NCBI RefSeq assembly: GCF_958295425.1
Contig: NC_081154.1
Span: 1,302,001-1,366,000, forward strand
Direction of reading: 5' to 3'
Source: Solea solea
Taxonomy: Eukaryota; Chordata; Actinopteri; Pleuronectiformes; Soleidae
Length of the DNA: 64,000 nucleotides
Numbering within the stretch: the stretch's first letter is position 1; every line of letters starts with the position of its first letter. Below are positions 45,984-57,330 of the stretch, piece after piece. The translations under genes and the position numbers were made by a program. A model generated the notes under the pieces. It had not been told where the DNA came from. It did not search any database and was given only the letters and a program-made list of their open reading frames with translations.

Positions 45984-46354
45984 AATAATAATGATAATAA
46001 TAATCAAATTCGCCTTAAAATGTATTGTTTTGGAAATGATTGTATTTTTTGGATAAAATACAGTGGAGTTATGTAAACATACTGGCCTTTAAAGGGTTAA
46101 ACTTTCAAAACTATTATTAATATTTGATATGTATATTTCAGGGTGAAGTAGTTTTAGATGACTGACACATTTAAAGTGGAAATAAATATTAATATACAAT
46201 GTTTACGGCAGTTTTTGGGAAGGTGACCCTTTCTGGCACCAGGAAGAAATGAGTCAGTTTTTAAAGGAACTCTTAAGGGTTAAAGCACAGCGGTGGATCA
46301 TCCTCTTATATAGTATATACGTTTTTTTTAGTTTTTTTAAGTGTGGTTGTATAA
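44895..46354. other. Intergenic DNA dense in simple repeats
   Basis: (TCC)n at 45,111-45,157, (GCA)n at 45,235-45,255, CA-rich sequence at 45,289-45,345, (CA)n at 45,455-45,479, (GAC/AAC)n at 45,598-45,653, and (CAA)n(TAA)n at 45,948-46,003. At 45,845-45,950 gaccgtaccattttactctg and ttcctaatggaaac resemble a MITE end. No gene. Confidence 0.65.
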
Positions 46355-46505
46355 TTGCAGCCCATGGTGAAGTAGAAGGGAATTGGGCTTGTAACCTGAG
46401 GGTCGCTGGTTCAAATTCCAGAGGAGGTCAAGGGCTGGGGCGCCTCTGAGCAAGGTACCCAACCACCACTGCTCCCAATTACTGCTCATTGTTCTTACGC
46501 TTGGT
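46355..46505 (+). mobile_element. tRNA-derived SINE
   Basis: Head with box A-type catggtgaagtagaaggg and box B-type gctggttcaaattccagagg; then gcctctgagcaaggtaccca and accaccactgctccc, recalled as the body of a common fish SINE (TGAGCAAGGCACC...CTGCTCCC). The 3' end is not sharply defined. Confidence 0.75.
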
Positions 46506-46574
46506 TTGAAAAGACAATTCTCATAGCCAGGATCACAAGGTCTAGGTTTACCATATGTAAAAAAGACGTTAAAA

Positions 46575-47106
46575 ATGATTTTAGCCCCTAAACAAAGTAC
46601 TCACCTGATAAAATATCTGCCTGTTTAAGTCTATGATGTCTCAGTGGTGTGTTGCCACTTTATCTCACTGTTAAACAGCAAATCTACACCTTGAAACTCA
46701 AGTTTGTGCCACTTTGTAAACCTCTCTCCCGGTGTCTCTCTCCCACACCAAAGCCCAGAGAGAAATCCCATGATTTTATATCACAGCACACAGGAGTTGT
46801 TGATCCACTGCTGCCTCTCTCGTAAGTTCAAATACATTCTTTTATGACTTCAGGGGTTTGAAATCCTTTGTTCGGATTATCCAACGCGACATCAATTTAC
46901 TGAGCGAGGCGGCGGCGGCAGAGCAGCGGCAGAGCAGCGGCTCCTGGGGGCCCACCAGCTAAAAACACTGATGTTCTCTATGGACTTGGTGTGGGGGAAA
47001 CGGGCGCTCACAGTGAGATCAAGTGGCAAACACACTCCTGAGATACTGCAGACTTTGTTTGGCGTACGTTGTGTTCGGTGAGACTTTTGTTAAGTGGCTA
47101 AAATCA
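46575..47106 (+). mobile_element. Palindromic MITE-like element, second copy
   Basis: Left arm ttagcccctaaacaaagtac plus tcacctgataaaat, right arm ggtgagacttttgttaagtg plus gctaaaat (inverted). Inner pair cacaccaaagcccagagaga (46,744) and tgttctctatggacttggtg (46,972). A GC-rich centre (gaggcggcggcggcagagca, 46,907) is private to this copy. It matches arms at 54.8-55.2 kb. Confidence 0.7.
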
Positions 47107-47570
47107 GTTTTGTCTTGTACCTCCAGCTGCTTCCTGTTCCCATATCTAAAAAAACAGAAAAATCAAGTGAAAACGCTTGAAGTCTTTTAAAAATATAGAT
47201 GTTGACTCCAATCCAGTTCAAATGTGCATTAGTACTCTTGGTCTTGGTCACTGATTGTGACTTTGGTGGACTCTGGCGTGGTCACGGCCGGTTCAAGGTG
47301 GTCGGGTACCCGGGACCAGTTTATAGTAAAGGCATAAAAGTGCCAGAGGTGTTATAGTACAGCGAGGCATAAACATGTCAAAGCGTAGTAAGGCATTACA
47401 CTCCCGAGCAATAGCATTTTACAAAGCTGACTTTCATTATTGATTAAGGGAAATTTTGTCGTCCACACCTTTGGTTTTAATTCTCTCAGCAGGAGCCGCA
47501 GATTTACAGCCGCCGGTGTCTTGATTGAAAACCTACAGCTGACAGAATCATGAGAGGATTGACCTTCTCC
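47107..47570. other. Intergenic DNA, nothing recognised
   Basis: Unique-looking; contains gtcgggtacccgggacc at about 47,303. No coding signal. Confidence 0.5.
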
Positions 47571-47623
47571 ACCTCCTCCTCCTCCTCCTCCTCCTCTTCC
47601 TCCTGCTGCTGCTGCTGCTGCTC
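47571..47623 (+). repeat. (TCC)n(TGC)n compound microsatellite
   Basis: About nine TCC followed by six TGC/GCT repeats. Confidence 0.95.
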
Positions 47624-47689
47624 TCGGTACCTCAGAGGCATCTAAGCAGCCATCAACACAAATGATTCATTGGCTCACACAATGAGAAC

Positions 47690-47690
<1 letters not shown>

Positions 47691-47722
<32 letters not shown>
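47691..47722 (+). repeat. (CA)n microsatellite
   Basis: About 15 CA repeats. Confidence 0.95.
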
Positions 47723-47725
<3 letters not shown>

Positions 47726-47874
47726 AATGCAGGGCTAAGCCAGGTGGAGCTCGTCAGTTTAGAAGGTCAGTGCATGGAAAGATGGAAGGTGACACCTCCT
47801 GACACAGACCCCGCCCTCTCCTCACCGCTGTGTTTCCTCGGTCCACCAAGGATCTGGACAACGAGGGGGAGGAG

Positions 47875-47876
<2 letters not shown>

Positions 47877-47922
<46 letters not shown>
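47877..47922 (+). repeat. (CA)n microsatellite
   Basis: About 23 CA repeats. Confidence 0.95.
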
Positions 47923-47927
<5 letters not shown>

Positions 47928-47934
47928 ACATTCT

Positions 47935-48425
47935 CTATCCCCTTATCCTAACCTTACCCTAACCTTATAAGTGCTAACCCTAACCCTAAAACCAGGTCCT
48001 CACAAAAACACAAACACACACAGGTTTCCATGACTTCAGAGGACACTGTGTGACCTTAACCATAATTACTAGTGTCTTGACCCCTGACCTTAACCTAACG
48101 TTTAAAACATGTAGTCATTGACGTCCTGGCCTACTCTATACTGCCCCCCATGATTTATGGTGGTATTGCTCCGTTTCATCCATCCTCGTACAGACAAACG
48201 GTATGAATGGACCTTTACTCTAACCTAAACCAGAACTACCACTGGCCTAACCCTGACCTTAATCTGACCCCTGACCTCATTGTAACTGTACAACATGACT
48301 TCCCCTTAAAACGTAGTCATTTACTGCATACTTGATTTTTGTCCTCATAATGTGACTGTACTAACAACATAAGGACAATTACAGGTGCACACACGCACAC
48401 ACACGCACACACACACACACACACA
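47935..48425. repeat. GTCC-type dispersed repeat with CCTAACC runs, bounded by (CA)n
   Basis: taaccctaaccctaaaacca plus ggtcctcac, ggtttccatgacttcagagg, cttaaccataattactagtg and ttttgtcctcataatgtgac follow an order recalled from fish repeats around CA microsatellites. It ends at a CA tract (48,388-48,425). The CCCTAA words here belong to this family and are not a telomere. Confidence 0.55.
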
Positions 48426-48793
48426 GCTCATGGTGTCCCAGGTTGATGTACAGCTGAAATCTCATCCACTGCACGGCGCGGTCGGGGATCGTGTAAGCAG
48501 CTGCACGCAGAGCCTCTCGTTTTCCCGCTGATGTGCCGCGACAGCGGAATGTAATTCTATTGATTTGCAGTGGCAGGAAGTGTCTGCTATAAGAGAGAGA
48601 GAGAGAACATGTCTCTGTGGTCCTGAGGAAGATGAGAGGCCATAGCATGAGGAGGAGGAGGAGGAGGAGGAGGAGGAGGAGGAGGAGATACAGTAAGAGC
48701 AGTTGGACACATTTGCTATTCAACATGTTCTCAACATTAATGAAAAACTCACAGCTGAGAGCAAACACTCTGAGTCAATAACAGAGTGGAAAG
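48426..48793. other. Intergenic DNA with (GA)n and (GGA)n
   Basis: (GA)n at 48,592-48,605 and (GGA)n at 48,649-48,687. Minus-strand frame of 129 codons runs through these repeats and is not supported. Confidence 0.6.
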
Positions 48794-48969
48794 CAGGGCC
48801 GGCACAAAACCTTTATGGGGCCCTCAGCTGAATTTAAAGTGGGGGGGGGCCAGAGAAGCCAGTGTTGGATTATTATTGATGTAAATGTAATTATAGTTGT
48901 GTTATTTACACTAAACCAGTGGGGGGGCCCTGATCACCTGGGTTCACTTATACCTTAGGGCCAGCCCTG
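48794..48969 (+). mobile_element. hAT-like MITE, CAGGGCCGGC / GCCAGCCCTG termini (176 bp)
   Basis: Begins cagggccggcacaaaacc and ends agggccagccctg; inverted termini CAGGGC(C/T)GGC. Subterminal G runs on both sides (ggggggggg, gtgggggggcc). Non-coding. Flanking 8-mers do not obviously match, so the target duplication is lost or misplaced. Confidence 0.75.
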
Positions 48970-49012
48970 CTTGATATGTTGCATAAAAGGAAATGGGAGA
49001 GGAAGAGACAGA

Positions 49013-49095
49013 AGAGCGAGGCCAAACTCGCGGCCCGCGGGCCACTTGTTGCTCTCCAATCAATTTCATGTGGCCCACCAAGTTATAACAAGTTA
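49013..49095 (+). mobile_element. hAT-like repeat fragment
   Basis: ggccaaactcgcggcccgcg and ggccacttgttgctctccaa match the wording of a family starting CAGGGGT...AAACTCGCGGCCCGCGGGCC, recalled from vertebrate hAT-type MITEs. Only one end is present. Confidence 0.5.
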
Positions 49096-49573
49096 TTCAT
49101 TTATAGATTATTTCTGTACTTTTTCCACTTTTATTGTTTCATTTTCTATATTTCTATTTCTATATTCCTACATATTCCTACATTATTATAATATACTGTA
49201 TGTTATATATGCTAACTCTGTCATATTGAATGGGCGTAGCTCACTATATTAATAGACTTGTGGGCGTTTTTTTTTTTATGATGCACAGCAAAGTGCAAAG
49301 TTTACTCGCTGTTATTAGAAATGATAACTGCTGCTGTTAAACGTCCAGTTTCTGCGCTCACACATGTTCCCACGAGCTAAAGTGATACTTTTGAAATTGC
49401 ATAACCACTTTAAGTCAAATTGTTAACAGAATCTCAAAAACAGCCTCGTATTAGACACGCAGAGGAAGGCCTGGAACATTCTGTGTGTGTTAGAGGCAGC
49501 AAACACTTTCTCAGCATTAGGATTCTAGGATTCTCATTACAGGATCAGCGCTTTCATCCTTGGGTTCAAAGCA

Positions 49574-49607
<34 letters not shown>

Positions 49608-49844
49608 ACCGTCTGATGGAGGGAGAGGAGGAGGAGATCAGAGGGGAACAAGAGGACGTGGCAGCAGAGTGGAAGGAGGGTTAAGGGAGGAAGGAAAGGT
49701 GAGGAGGAGACGAGGGGGAAATCCTGTGGAGGACACGTGTGAACACGGTTATGTCATCACAGGGACCTGCGTCTGCGCTACGTGACAAGAGAATTGATTC
49801 ATTTACGAGAGCGTTTGAAAAACAACACAATGCTTAGATTTACA
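49096..49844. other. Intergenic DNA with (CA)n and purine-rich tract
   Basis: (CA)n at 49,574-49,605 and GGA-rich purine sequence at 49,617-49,735. Frames over these tracts are artefacts. Confidence 0.55.
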
Positions 49845-50090
49845 TTAAAGGCCCAGTGCGTAACATTTAGGCAGAAAATGAAAGTATGTTGTTTTATTTG
49901 TTCCTTACACTTTGTATAATCCTCACTTAATAGAGATTAACAGATATTTGTTCTTTCTGTCCTCCAGATCTAATATTACTGTGCCATTTTATAGAATTAT
50001 ATTGTCATTGAAAACAGTGTAAAAAATGATTCAAAGCACAAAATAAGTTAAAATAAAGAAATTGTCTTCAGAGAGAGGGGGGGGGGGGGA
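49845..50090 (+). mobile_element. AAAGGCCCAGTGCGTAAC-ended repeat, left part
   Basis: ttaaaggcccagtgcgtaac is the left terminus type of the family at 42,738. It is followed by AT-rich body (ttacactttgtataatcctc, ttctttctgtcctccagatc) and a G12 run at 50,078-50,089. The right terminus was not found. Confidence 0.45.
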
Positions 50091-50544
50091 TTTCATATAA
50101 TTTAATTTAAAAATGCAGTGTTGCCACGGCAATTATGGAACAGTCCAACACATGAATAATACATGCAATGAATTATATCAAAGTAAAAACCTAAATCAGT
50201 TTAAAGTAAAAAGTGATTTACGTTTCCACACAACATCATCGTCATCTGTCAATCAACTCGTTGGACAGATATGTGACAGATGGACAGATGGACACAGTTT
50301 CCGCTATTTAACACTATATCCGATATCGCATTTTGTACCGATGTCTCTTGCATTTCTTATCCTAACACCGTCCAAGCACACACCAGTGTCCTAACTAGGT
50401 CGGCTACCAAGTTTGAAACCCGTCAAACGACTCGTTGGACAGTCGGACACAAGAAAGACACAAGTTGCCTTTTGTAGAGAGATGACCTCGAGCACTGTAC
50501 GTCTTCTGTAGGTCAGTATAGTTTACCCAAGTACAATGCTGATG
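50091..50544. other. Intergenic DNA, nothing recognised
   Basis: Small GACAGATG direct repeat at about 50,274-50,294 only. Confidence 0.45.
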
Positions 50545-50775
50545 CCCACATGAAGGTCATGGGGAGCTGGAGCCAATTCCAGCTGACACGGGGCAAAAGG
50601 TGGGGTCACACCCTGGACCCATCACGGGAGGGAGGAAACCGGAGAACCCAGAAAAAATCCACGCAAACATGGAAGAACATGCAAACTCCACCCACACGGG
50701 CCCCCGAACCGGGACTCAAAACAATGACTTTCTTGCTGTGAGGCAACAGTGCCGGCCACGACTCCACTGTGTGAC
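50545..50775 (-). mobile_element. tRNA-derived SINE, DANA/mermaid-like, reverse orientation
   Basis: Read on the minus strand: head cacagtggagtcgtggccgg then ctgttgcctcacagcaagaa, box B-like gagtcccggttcggggg, then gtggagtttgcatgttcttc, gcgtggattttttctgggtt and ctccggtttcctccctcccg. The TGGAGTTTGCATGTTCT...GTGGGTTTTCTCCGGG order is characteristic of the DANA/mermaid SINE group. The tail is ccagctccccatgacc. Confidence 0.7.
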
Positions 50776-51344
50776 CCCTCATTCATCCTTGGACATGATG
50801 GATGAAATATCAAAGCTGCCTCGAGGCAGAAGCTCAGTGAGACAAACGTTACCAGAATGTCTGTTTCTCTGATAATGTTGAATTATTCAATTTATCACAC
50901 ACCTACACTTGTTGGACTTCACAGAACCAGTTTTCGACCGAGTGGCATTTCTGTCATTCTTTCTTACTCCTGTATAATTACGTCCCTGGTGGTTTTTCCA
51001 GCAGCAGCAGTCAGACACGGTGTTGTTGTTGCTGAAAGGTTCTAATCCAAACCATGTGGGAGGAGAAGTGAGTGCTGGCTTTGAATGTGTGTCATCCTTT
51101 GAGTGTGAAACTCTCACCCATCTGGACTCAGAGGGGAAGCAGGAGCACGACACTGGGAGTCGGAAACTGTAAACCTCGCTGTCAAGAGTGGAGAAGTTCA
51201 GGTCATTGTGGAGCAAAACAAAGGACCAAGTGAACGGTGCATTCTTTGAATCTCAGTTTCAGCGTGGCTGAGCTGGATTGCATTTAGCGAGTGGTAATAC
51301 GATAACCTATTGAACGTGACAACAGTATTAAATATGAGATCATT
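50776..51344. other. Intergenic DNA, no gene recognised
   Basis: A 109-codon minus-strand frame (50,887-51,216) contains no known domain; no repeats seen. Confidence 0.45.
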
Positions 51345-51580
51345 ATTATGACCTGTCAAGATTCAAACCGGCAACCCTCCCATATATCCAGGCTTGGAAC
51401 TGGCACCAGGAGTGCTGCCATCCCAACTGAGTGTCCAATTAACCCAATCCATGGTGGGGCAATGGGATTGGGTGCCTTGCTCAGATGTACCCCAGTCCTT
51501 AACCTATCAAGATTTGAACCGGCAACCCTTTGGTTACAAGCCAAGCTCCCTCTACATTAGACCATGGGCTGCCCAAATAT
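51345..51580 (-). mobile_element. tRNA-derived SINE(s), reverse orientation, probably two partial copies
   Basis: Two box B complements occur: agattcaaaccggcaaccct (51,360) and agatttgaaccggcaaccct (51,511). The second continues ttggttacaagccaagctcc and attagaccatgggctgccc, the complement of the head seen at 46,355. Between them, ggtgccttgctcagatgtac is the complement of the SINE body. One element appears to have been duplicated or to have inserted beside another. Confidence 0.7.
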
Positions 51581-52300
51581 GAGATGAGATCTTATAACAA
51601 GGTTAAAACCTAAAAGTGTCAAGGCCATATATCTAAAAAGACATCAAATTGGTCGATACTGGAGTCAGAGAAGTGGAATGAAAACCATATCGACCCGCGG
51701 AGCAACGATCTGAGGCTGATGTTACTCCAGCCGACAGATTTCCCAGCAGCACTTGCTCCTCAGGTGCCCCAAAAACAGCACAGATGTGAATGTTTCCATT
51801 CCACCTTGACCTTTCACTGAATATCATGCAGGGCATCAGAATGCCATTTGCTCTCTCTGTGCTAGTGAAATATTTAAACCGTGGGAGAAGGAAAGTGCAG
51901 CGCCGATTCTCCTCGCTCCTCTTCTTCTTCTTTTCTGACGTATCTATTTTGATGAGGGCCATAAATGAAACATGGCCGCGGGGTGATGGAGTCACAACAT
52001 GGGCAAACAAAGAGCCTCACGGTGAAGTCTTCACATTTATCATTCACTGCCTCTGCAATCAGAATTCAAACAACCTCGCCCACTCCATTCCAAGAGCAAA
52101 CACTGATTATGCTCAGAGGCTTTTCACGTCACTTCTTCTCACCATATCTGTCCTCCTCACCCCCTCATCATTTCAAATAATACACTGGAACATGATAAGC
52201 TGACGCGGAGGAATACGGATGGTTGCTCTTACTTACATTTACAGAATTATCACGGCTTGTCTGTAGAGACGTAAATGTCCACCAACACACATACTGAGAC
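51581..52300. other. Low-repeat DNA with overlapping frames; possible conserved non-coding
   Basis: Has the longest non-repetitive frames in the window: 137 codons plus (51,790-52,203) and 125 codons minus (51,633-52,010). Neither shows a domain, a signal peptide I can name, or flanking splice logic. A TTC run (51,919-51,934) gives FFFFFS in one frame. It might be conserved regulatory DNA; coding is unlikely. Confidence 0.3.
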
Positions 52301-52341
52301 ATATATATATATATATATACACACATATATATATATATACC
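52301..52341 (+). repeat. (TA)n/(CA) compound microsatellite
   Basis: TA repeats interrupted by CACACA. Confidence 0.95.
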
Positions 52342-52444
52342 TGTCGTTTTTCACTAAGAGTGAAAAGCACATTTACAGCTGGAAATGTTAGCTCATGATT
52401 AATCATAAACTCTGAACCTTTAAGCAAACACATTAATTATGTGT

Positions 52445-52975
52445 TTGCTTAAAGGTCTTGGCAATGTTTGTAAGAATCAAACACAAATGTTGTTTGTAGT
52501 TGAAAACTAGCACATTTTGCCTTTTCTAGAACAACTTATTAGCACCCAAATCTAGCTAGTGAATTCTTGCTAGCACTGTTAGCTTGCTGGAATTAATGTC
52601 CAATTGTCTAAAACTGACCAAACCCAAGACAAAACTATCCAAAACCAACCTTAACCTAACAAGCATCATGGTTTTTCTGTTTGAACCCCGAGCACTAATG
52701 ATCACAAACATGAGTTAGCTTAAAAATCTTGGTAATGTTTAAGAATCATAAACAAGTTGTTTGTTTGGAGTTGAAGACTAGCAGATTCTGGCTTTTTCTA
52801 CAACAACTTATTAGCACCCAAAGCTGGCTAGCAAATTCTTGCTAGATCTGCTAACTGTCTGAAATCAATGTGTTTTGAAACAGGACACATGTTTTCTGTC
52901 TGAACCGAACAAAACAAAGAAAACTAACCAAAACTAACCTAAACTCAACAAGCATACTAGTTTTTGAACCCTGAG
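52445..52975 (+). repeat. Diverged tandem duplication, about 272-bp period
   Basis: aaaggtcttggcaatgtttg (52,451) / aaaaatcttggtaatgttta (52,723); acaacttattagcacccaaa at 52,531 and 52,803; aacctaacaagcatcatggt / aactcaacaagcatactagt. The two halves have diverged by many substitutions and small indels, so the event is old. Confidence 0.85.
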
Positions 52976-54157
52976 TCTTCTCCATCTTTTAGCTAGGCTA
53001 ACTAGTTATGCGTTGTTTGGGTTTGTGCACACCTCTATAGTTTGATTCCGAGTGGAGAGACAACAAAGAAGATGGTAACCATGGAAACTTGCTAGAGTTT
53101 ACACGAGGAAGTCCGCCAGTACACACGTACAAGTTAGCACTCAACGACAACAAGGAAAACACAAATGATTTGTGGTGAGATAATGCAGAACGTGATGGAA
53201 AACCCTTTGAGTATGAACGATGAAATGCTTCTCAGCGGGCGCATAACGTGCTACGTACGACCTGGCCATTACAGTCCAGACATTGTTATGTAGCACTGAG
53301 CAGAACAGAGCTAACTAAGAATTTTAAAAACTTCAATTTTGTTATAGAAAGTATATAAATAAGCAGCATTACTCTCGTTTTACAATGTAGTGCTATAATA
53401 CCAATTTTCACTTGAATAGCAGTAAAAAAAAGTTTTGAGAAGTATAAATCCAATCTTTGGCTAACATTGCCTGTTGTTGGGATGTAAACGTGCTGCTGTT
53501 GCTGTTCTGAAATGATGTAACTGGAGGTTTACGGAGGGTCTGAATATTTTATAGCGTGTATAAAAACAACCACATATAGACTCCACTGTCTGTGTCTGAA
53601 CAGCTACTCTGCTGTCATGTCCACTTCTGTACGTTATTTCAAAATAAGAGTCAATTATCTTAACTTGGCTCACAGTGATGATATAACAACCATCTGGTCT
53701 CTGACAGTGACCTTTACAAACCTTTTAGGCTTTTGTTTTGATGTGGAAAGACGTGGTTGTGATATACCATGAAATATCGTTCTAAATGCCAGTGCATCGA
53801 CGTATCGCTTTGGCATGTGATTAAATCCAAAGCTTGGCAGAAAGACACGTGTCTCTCTTCAGGGAGTGGGTTTAATGAAAAGTCAGGTTTTTCCATATTT
53901 CACATTTGAGGATGTTCTCTGGCCTGAAGCTGGTCACGGACGCGGTTTATTTATCAGCAGGATATGGAGAAGAGACACGACACGACTGGGACTCAGCCTC
54001 GTTCAACCCTCACAATTCCGTGATACCGCGAAATATTTTTATTTCCCCCAACGAGAGTGTGATAATAAACATATACTGCATGACTGAGCTTTAAAAGCAG
54101 AAAAAAACAGAAACATTTCTTAACTCAATTAAGAATGAACTCTCTAATAATAGCTTA
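52976..54157. other. Intergenic DNA, no supported gene
   Basis: 53,866-54,094 has two overlapping plus frames (73 and 62 codons); the second reads SGLKLVTDAVYLSAGYGEE and looks less biased than its surroundings. A pyrimidine-rich tttttccatatttcacattt plus gag precedes 53,909, but no donor site, frame continuity or known domain supports an exon. Confidence 0.35.
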
Positions 54158-54215
54158 AAGGGATAGTTCAAGTTTTTTGAAGTCTGGTTGTGAGGGGTAC
54201 GTTAAGATTTCCGAC
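54158..54215 (+). mobile_element. Left terminus of the palindromic MITE-like family
   Basis: ttaaagggatagttcaagtt then gaagtctggttgtgaggggt. The matching core lies 600 bp downstream. Confidence 0.55.
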
Positions 54216-54835
54216 ATACACAATAACGCGTGAACTTTGATCATTTACACACATCATATGACAGTAAGACGCATAATATTTGACATTTGGACAGTATGGA
54301 CAAAAACACAGACTAAATAGATACATAAATTACCCAAATTGTTTTTAAAAAAAATATTAATCATCATAATTCATATAACATTATATCAGATCAGACCAAA
54401 AGGGCACAAGGGAGATATAACTTTACATTATTTTGTTTTTGCTTTTAGCTAAAGAATTATGTAATTATGTATATATTTTCCTGTAAGACATACAAATTCA
54501 ATCATATCATCAACAGATTTTAAATTAGAATTACATTTTAGATATTGTTTAATATATGAATTAGTTAACCCAAAAAGTCTTGGGAATAAGTCCAATTGTA
54601 AAATAAATGGTCAAATGATTTGATTTGGGGAGATGTCAGGTTTAAATGTATGTAGTCATTTGTTACAAGGGTTAATATCTTTAACTGGACTTCTTTTATT
54701 TTGTTTGGAACAAGGTTTTTTTTGGGCGCTTGCTCTCAGTGACACAACTATGAACAGATTTTCGCCTGCTTCAGTCTACAATTATGTTTTATTGCTTTAT
54801 TTTGCCCGAGCAAAGCCTTTTTCCACAGGAAACTA
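54216..54835. other. AT-rich sequence, possibly an insertion splitting the MITE-like element
   Basis: Lies between the left terminus and the core of a palindromic MITE-like copy. Contains no recognised gene; a 98-codon frame (54,633-54,929) runs into the MITE core and has no domain. Confidence 0.35.
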
Positions 54836-55172
54836 CAGTTTCTTGACAGCTCACTCTCCTGTACCAAAGTCCATTGAGAAAATCATCATTTTTATCTCAT
54901 GGGGACACAGGTGCTGCTGGCCCACTTAGAGAATTCTGAAAAAAGGATTTCAAACACTGAAGTCATAACATAACACATGTGAACGTACTCATGCAGGCAG
55001 CAGTGGATCACTCCTGTGTACAGAGGTGTACAAAGCGCTCCATTTTCTTCCTGTGGACTTTGGTGTAGGATGTGAGTGATTGACAAAGAAACAAAAAACA
55101 TTGTCTAATGGTAAGAAATATATTGTGTAGTTGATTTTATCAGGTGAGTCTTTTGTTAAGAGGCCAAAATCC
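54836..55172 (+). mobile_element. Palindromic MITE-like element, core and right arm
   Basis: ctcctgtaccaaagtccatt (54,866) and ctgtggactttggtgtagga (55,050) are inverted inner arms. The right arm gattttatcaggtgagtctt plus ttgttaagaggccaaaat is the complement of the left arm at 46,577. Confidence 0.65.
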
Positions 55173-55485
55173 TTGTGTACTTAAGAAAACACTTAAATTC
55201 CTCTCTTATGCCTTAATGCTGCATGTGATACCAGAACTATGCACTTGTGTCATATCAGTCACCTGATAGGACGGAAAGTCTGCATAGCAACAACAGCCAA
55301 AGATCTGGACTTCCTCACGTCAGCCTCTTCCCCTGGTTCTGGTTCTGGTTCTGTACCGCCAACGCAATTTTGCGAGAGAAAGTTGGGCCCGGTCTTGGAG
55401 TGACCAAAACAAATGCAGTCTTATCTCCACGGTGCAGAGGCAAGAGTGCACACACACACACACACACGCACACACACACACACAC

Positions 55486-55523
<38 letters not shown>

Positions 55524-56580
55524 GCGGAGATTAGAGGGGAGACTGTGCCCTGGCTTCCTATTATTAGAGCAGAGGTTTATGGTCGGAGAGAGAGCTGCAG
55601 GGAATCACTGAGATTAAATTACACAGACAGGGAACATCAAATGTGGGACAAACTTCCCAGACCCTGGTGAGAAAGATGGGGGCTTGGATGAGTTGGAAAT
55701 GGAGAGACAGTGGAGAAAAAGAGAGAGAGAGAGATATCACACCAAAGGAAATCTCCATCATGCTCCGATGTCCTTAAACACACCACCAGGAGAGGCCTGG
55801 GTGTAGTGATGCGTGGCCGCTGTAATCATACAAATGTGCCTCGTCACAAGCACAACTCTGTCAATCCTTAAAGGCATTGACTCCACTGTGACTGGACTGT
55901 CCCTGAGTTAGTGTTGGGGGGGATTAAATGATTAGTTCAAGCTAAAAAAAGCCCAGTTTTCTCATATCTCCACCTGGCCAAGCAAAATATTTTAGTGCTG
56001 TCTCATGTTCTGAGTGGAATTTTGCTCACAGGTCTGTAAATTATGCTTCAAATAAATAAAAATTCAGCCACTACAATCAACAGTCTCTCCACACACACAG
56101 GGCTGGAGCTTCTGCTGTCTGTTTAAATGTGAAGCACTCCCTGAAGAAGAAGTAGTGTAGAAACTTAAGCATCCTTATGCATGACATTAACATTTTACTG
56201 CAAGATGAAAAACACGCGCTTAAACGCTGTCTGTTGTGTTTTCAGTAACTCTGGAGGAGCAGAGGAGCAGATGGTTGCATTGTGTAAACAAAGCCGCCGC
56301 TGAAGATATATCTATTCTACTTAGAGAATTAAAACACAGGCGTTCTCACAGAGAGGTGATTCTAGAAGAAACATGAAGAAACTGTGCAATATTTACTCTG
56401 CGTTTAACACCATGTGACAGCAGCCACCTGCAGGTGATTCACTGTCTCTGGGTTTGTTTTAACGCCATGAAAAATACAGAGAGTCAGTCGACCGGCACCT
56501 CGGCCATCTGCTAGTCTGGAGAAATGATAGTGATATAATCTGAGGTACAGATTATTTATTAGAAGCTACTTTTTCCCTTA
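55173..56580. other. Intergenic DNA with a (CA)n tract
   Basis: (CA)n at 55,448-55,521 with CG interruptions, a TTCTGG triplication at about 55,334-55,352, and a GA-rich stretch at 55,700-55,735. No gene; frames across the CA tract are artefacts. Confidence 0.55.
55448..55521 (+). repeat. (CA)n microsatellite
   Basis: About 36 CA repeats with two CG interruptions. Confidence 0.95.
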
Positions 56581-57330
56581 GCAACACTTGTTTTCAACCA
56601 CCAACAAAAAACACATTAGCCTCAAAACATTCACATTCAGTTGTTCACAGCTAACTGCTAAATATTGGTCATTGGTGTAACAGCTGTTCATTTATATTAT
56701 AATATAAAGTCAAACACCTTTCCACAGTTAAAACAACATTAGGTATGCAAATAACCTACGCTAACTGCTAGCTGTATGTTCATATTTACTGTGATCTATG
56801 GAGGGAAGTGTAGCTTCTTCATATTTAGCACATGTGATGAAGATATCAGTTTAACTCTAATTACCCACGTGACAAGACAAACAACAAATCCCCTATTTTT
56901 GAGATAAATGGAAACGTTACGGTAAATATTAATCTTCACAACAAGCTGCAGTACGATTAGCTTCACATTTAGCTTGAGTTAGCATTCATTTCATATCTCG
57001 AAAGATCTGTTTTACTCTTCAAAGTACATAGATTGTTATATGGGCAACACTTTTTTGAGATAAATAGAAACAGTTGAGATAAATCATATTCTTCACTTTT
57101 TAACGCATGTTTTTGGGGGATTTTTCAAGTATTTTGAACTCATCTACAGTTCGACATTGTTTGTTTTGATTCTTAAAACCAAGCCGAGTCTAGCTGAGTC
57201 ATGCTAGAACTGTATTATGGAAAAGTGCCATTAGCCATTTGACAAAATTAAATAACAACAATAATAATAATACTAATAATGACAGCTGGTTAAGTGAACT
57301 GGCTGCTAGTTGTATGTCTGTGATCTATCA
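56581..57330. repeat. TTAGC-rich repeat family, copy 1
   Basis: taatcttcacaacaagctgc plus agtacgattagcttcacatt (56,929) parallels 58,958. Repeated ctaactgctagctgtatgtt-type words occur at 56,760 and 57,299. At 57,178-57,225 gagtcatgctagaactgtat resembles the right end of the MITE at 62,525-62,878. Confidence 0.6.

Noticed and set aside
47941..47990. Interstitial telomere (CCCTAA runs)
   Set aside because: The CCTAACC words fit the GTCC-type dispersed repeat context and are short and irregular.
51633..52203. Protein-coding gene from the 137- and 125-codon frames
   Set aside because: They overlap on opposite strands, show no domain, and include a translated TTC run. No splice or poly(A) context supports a gene.
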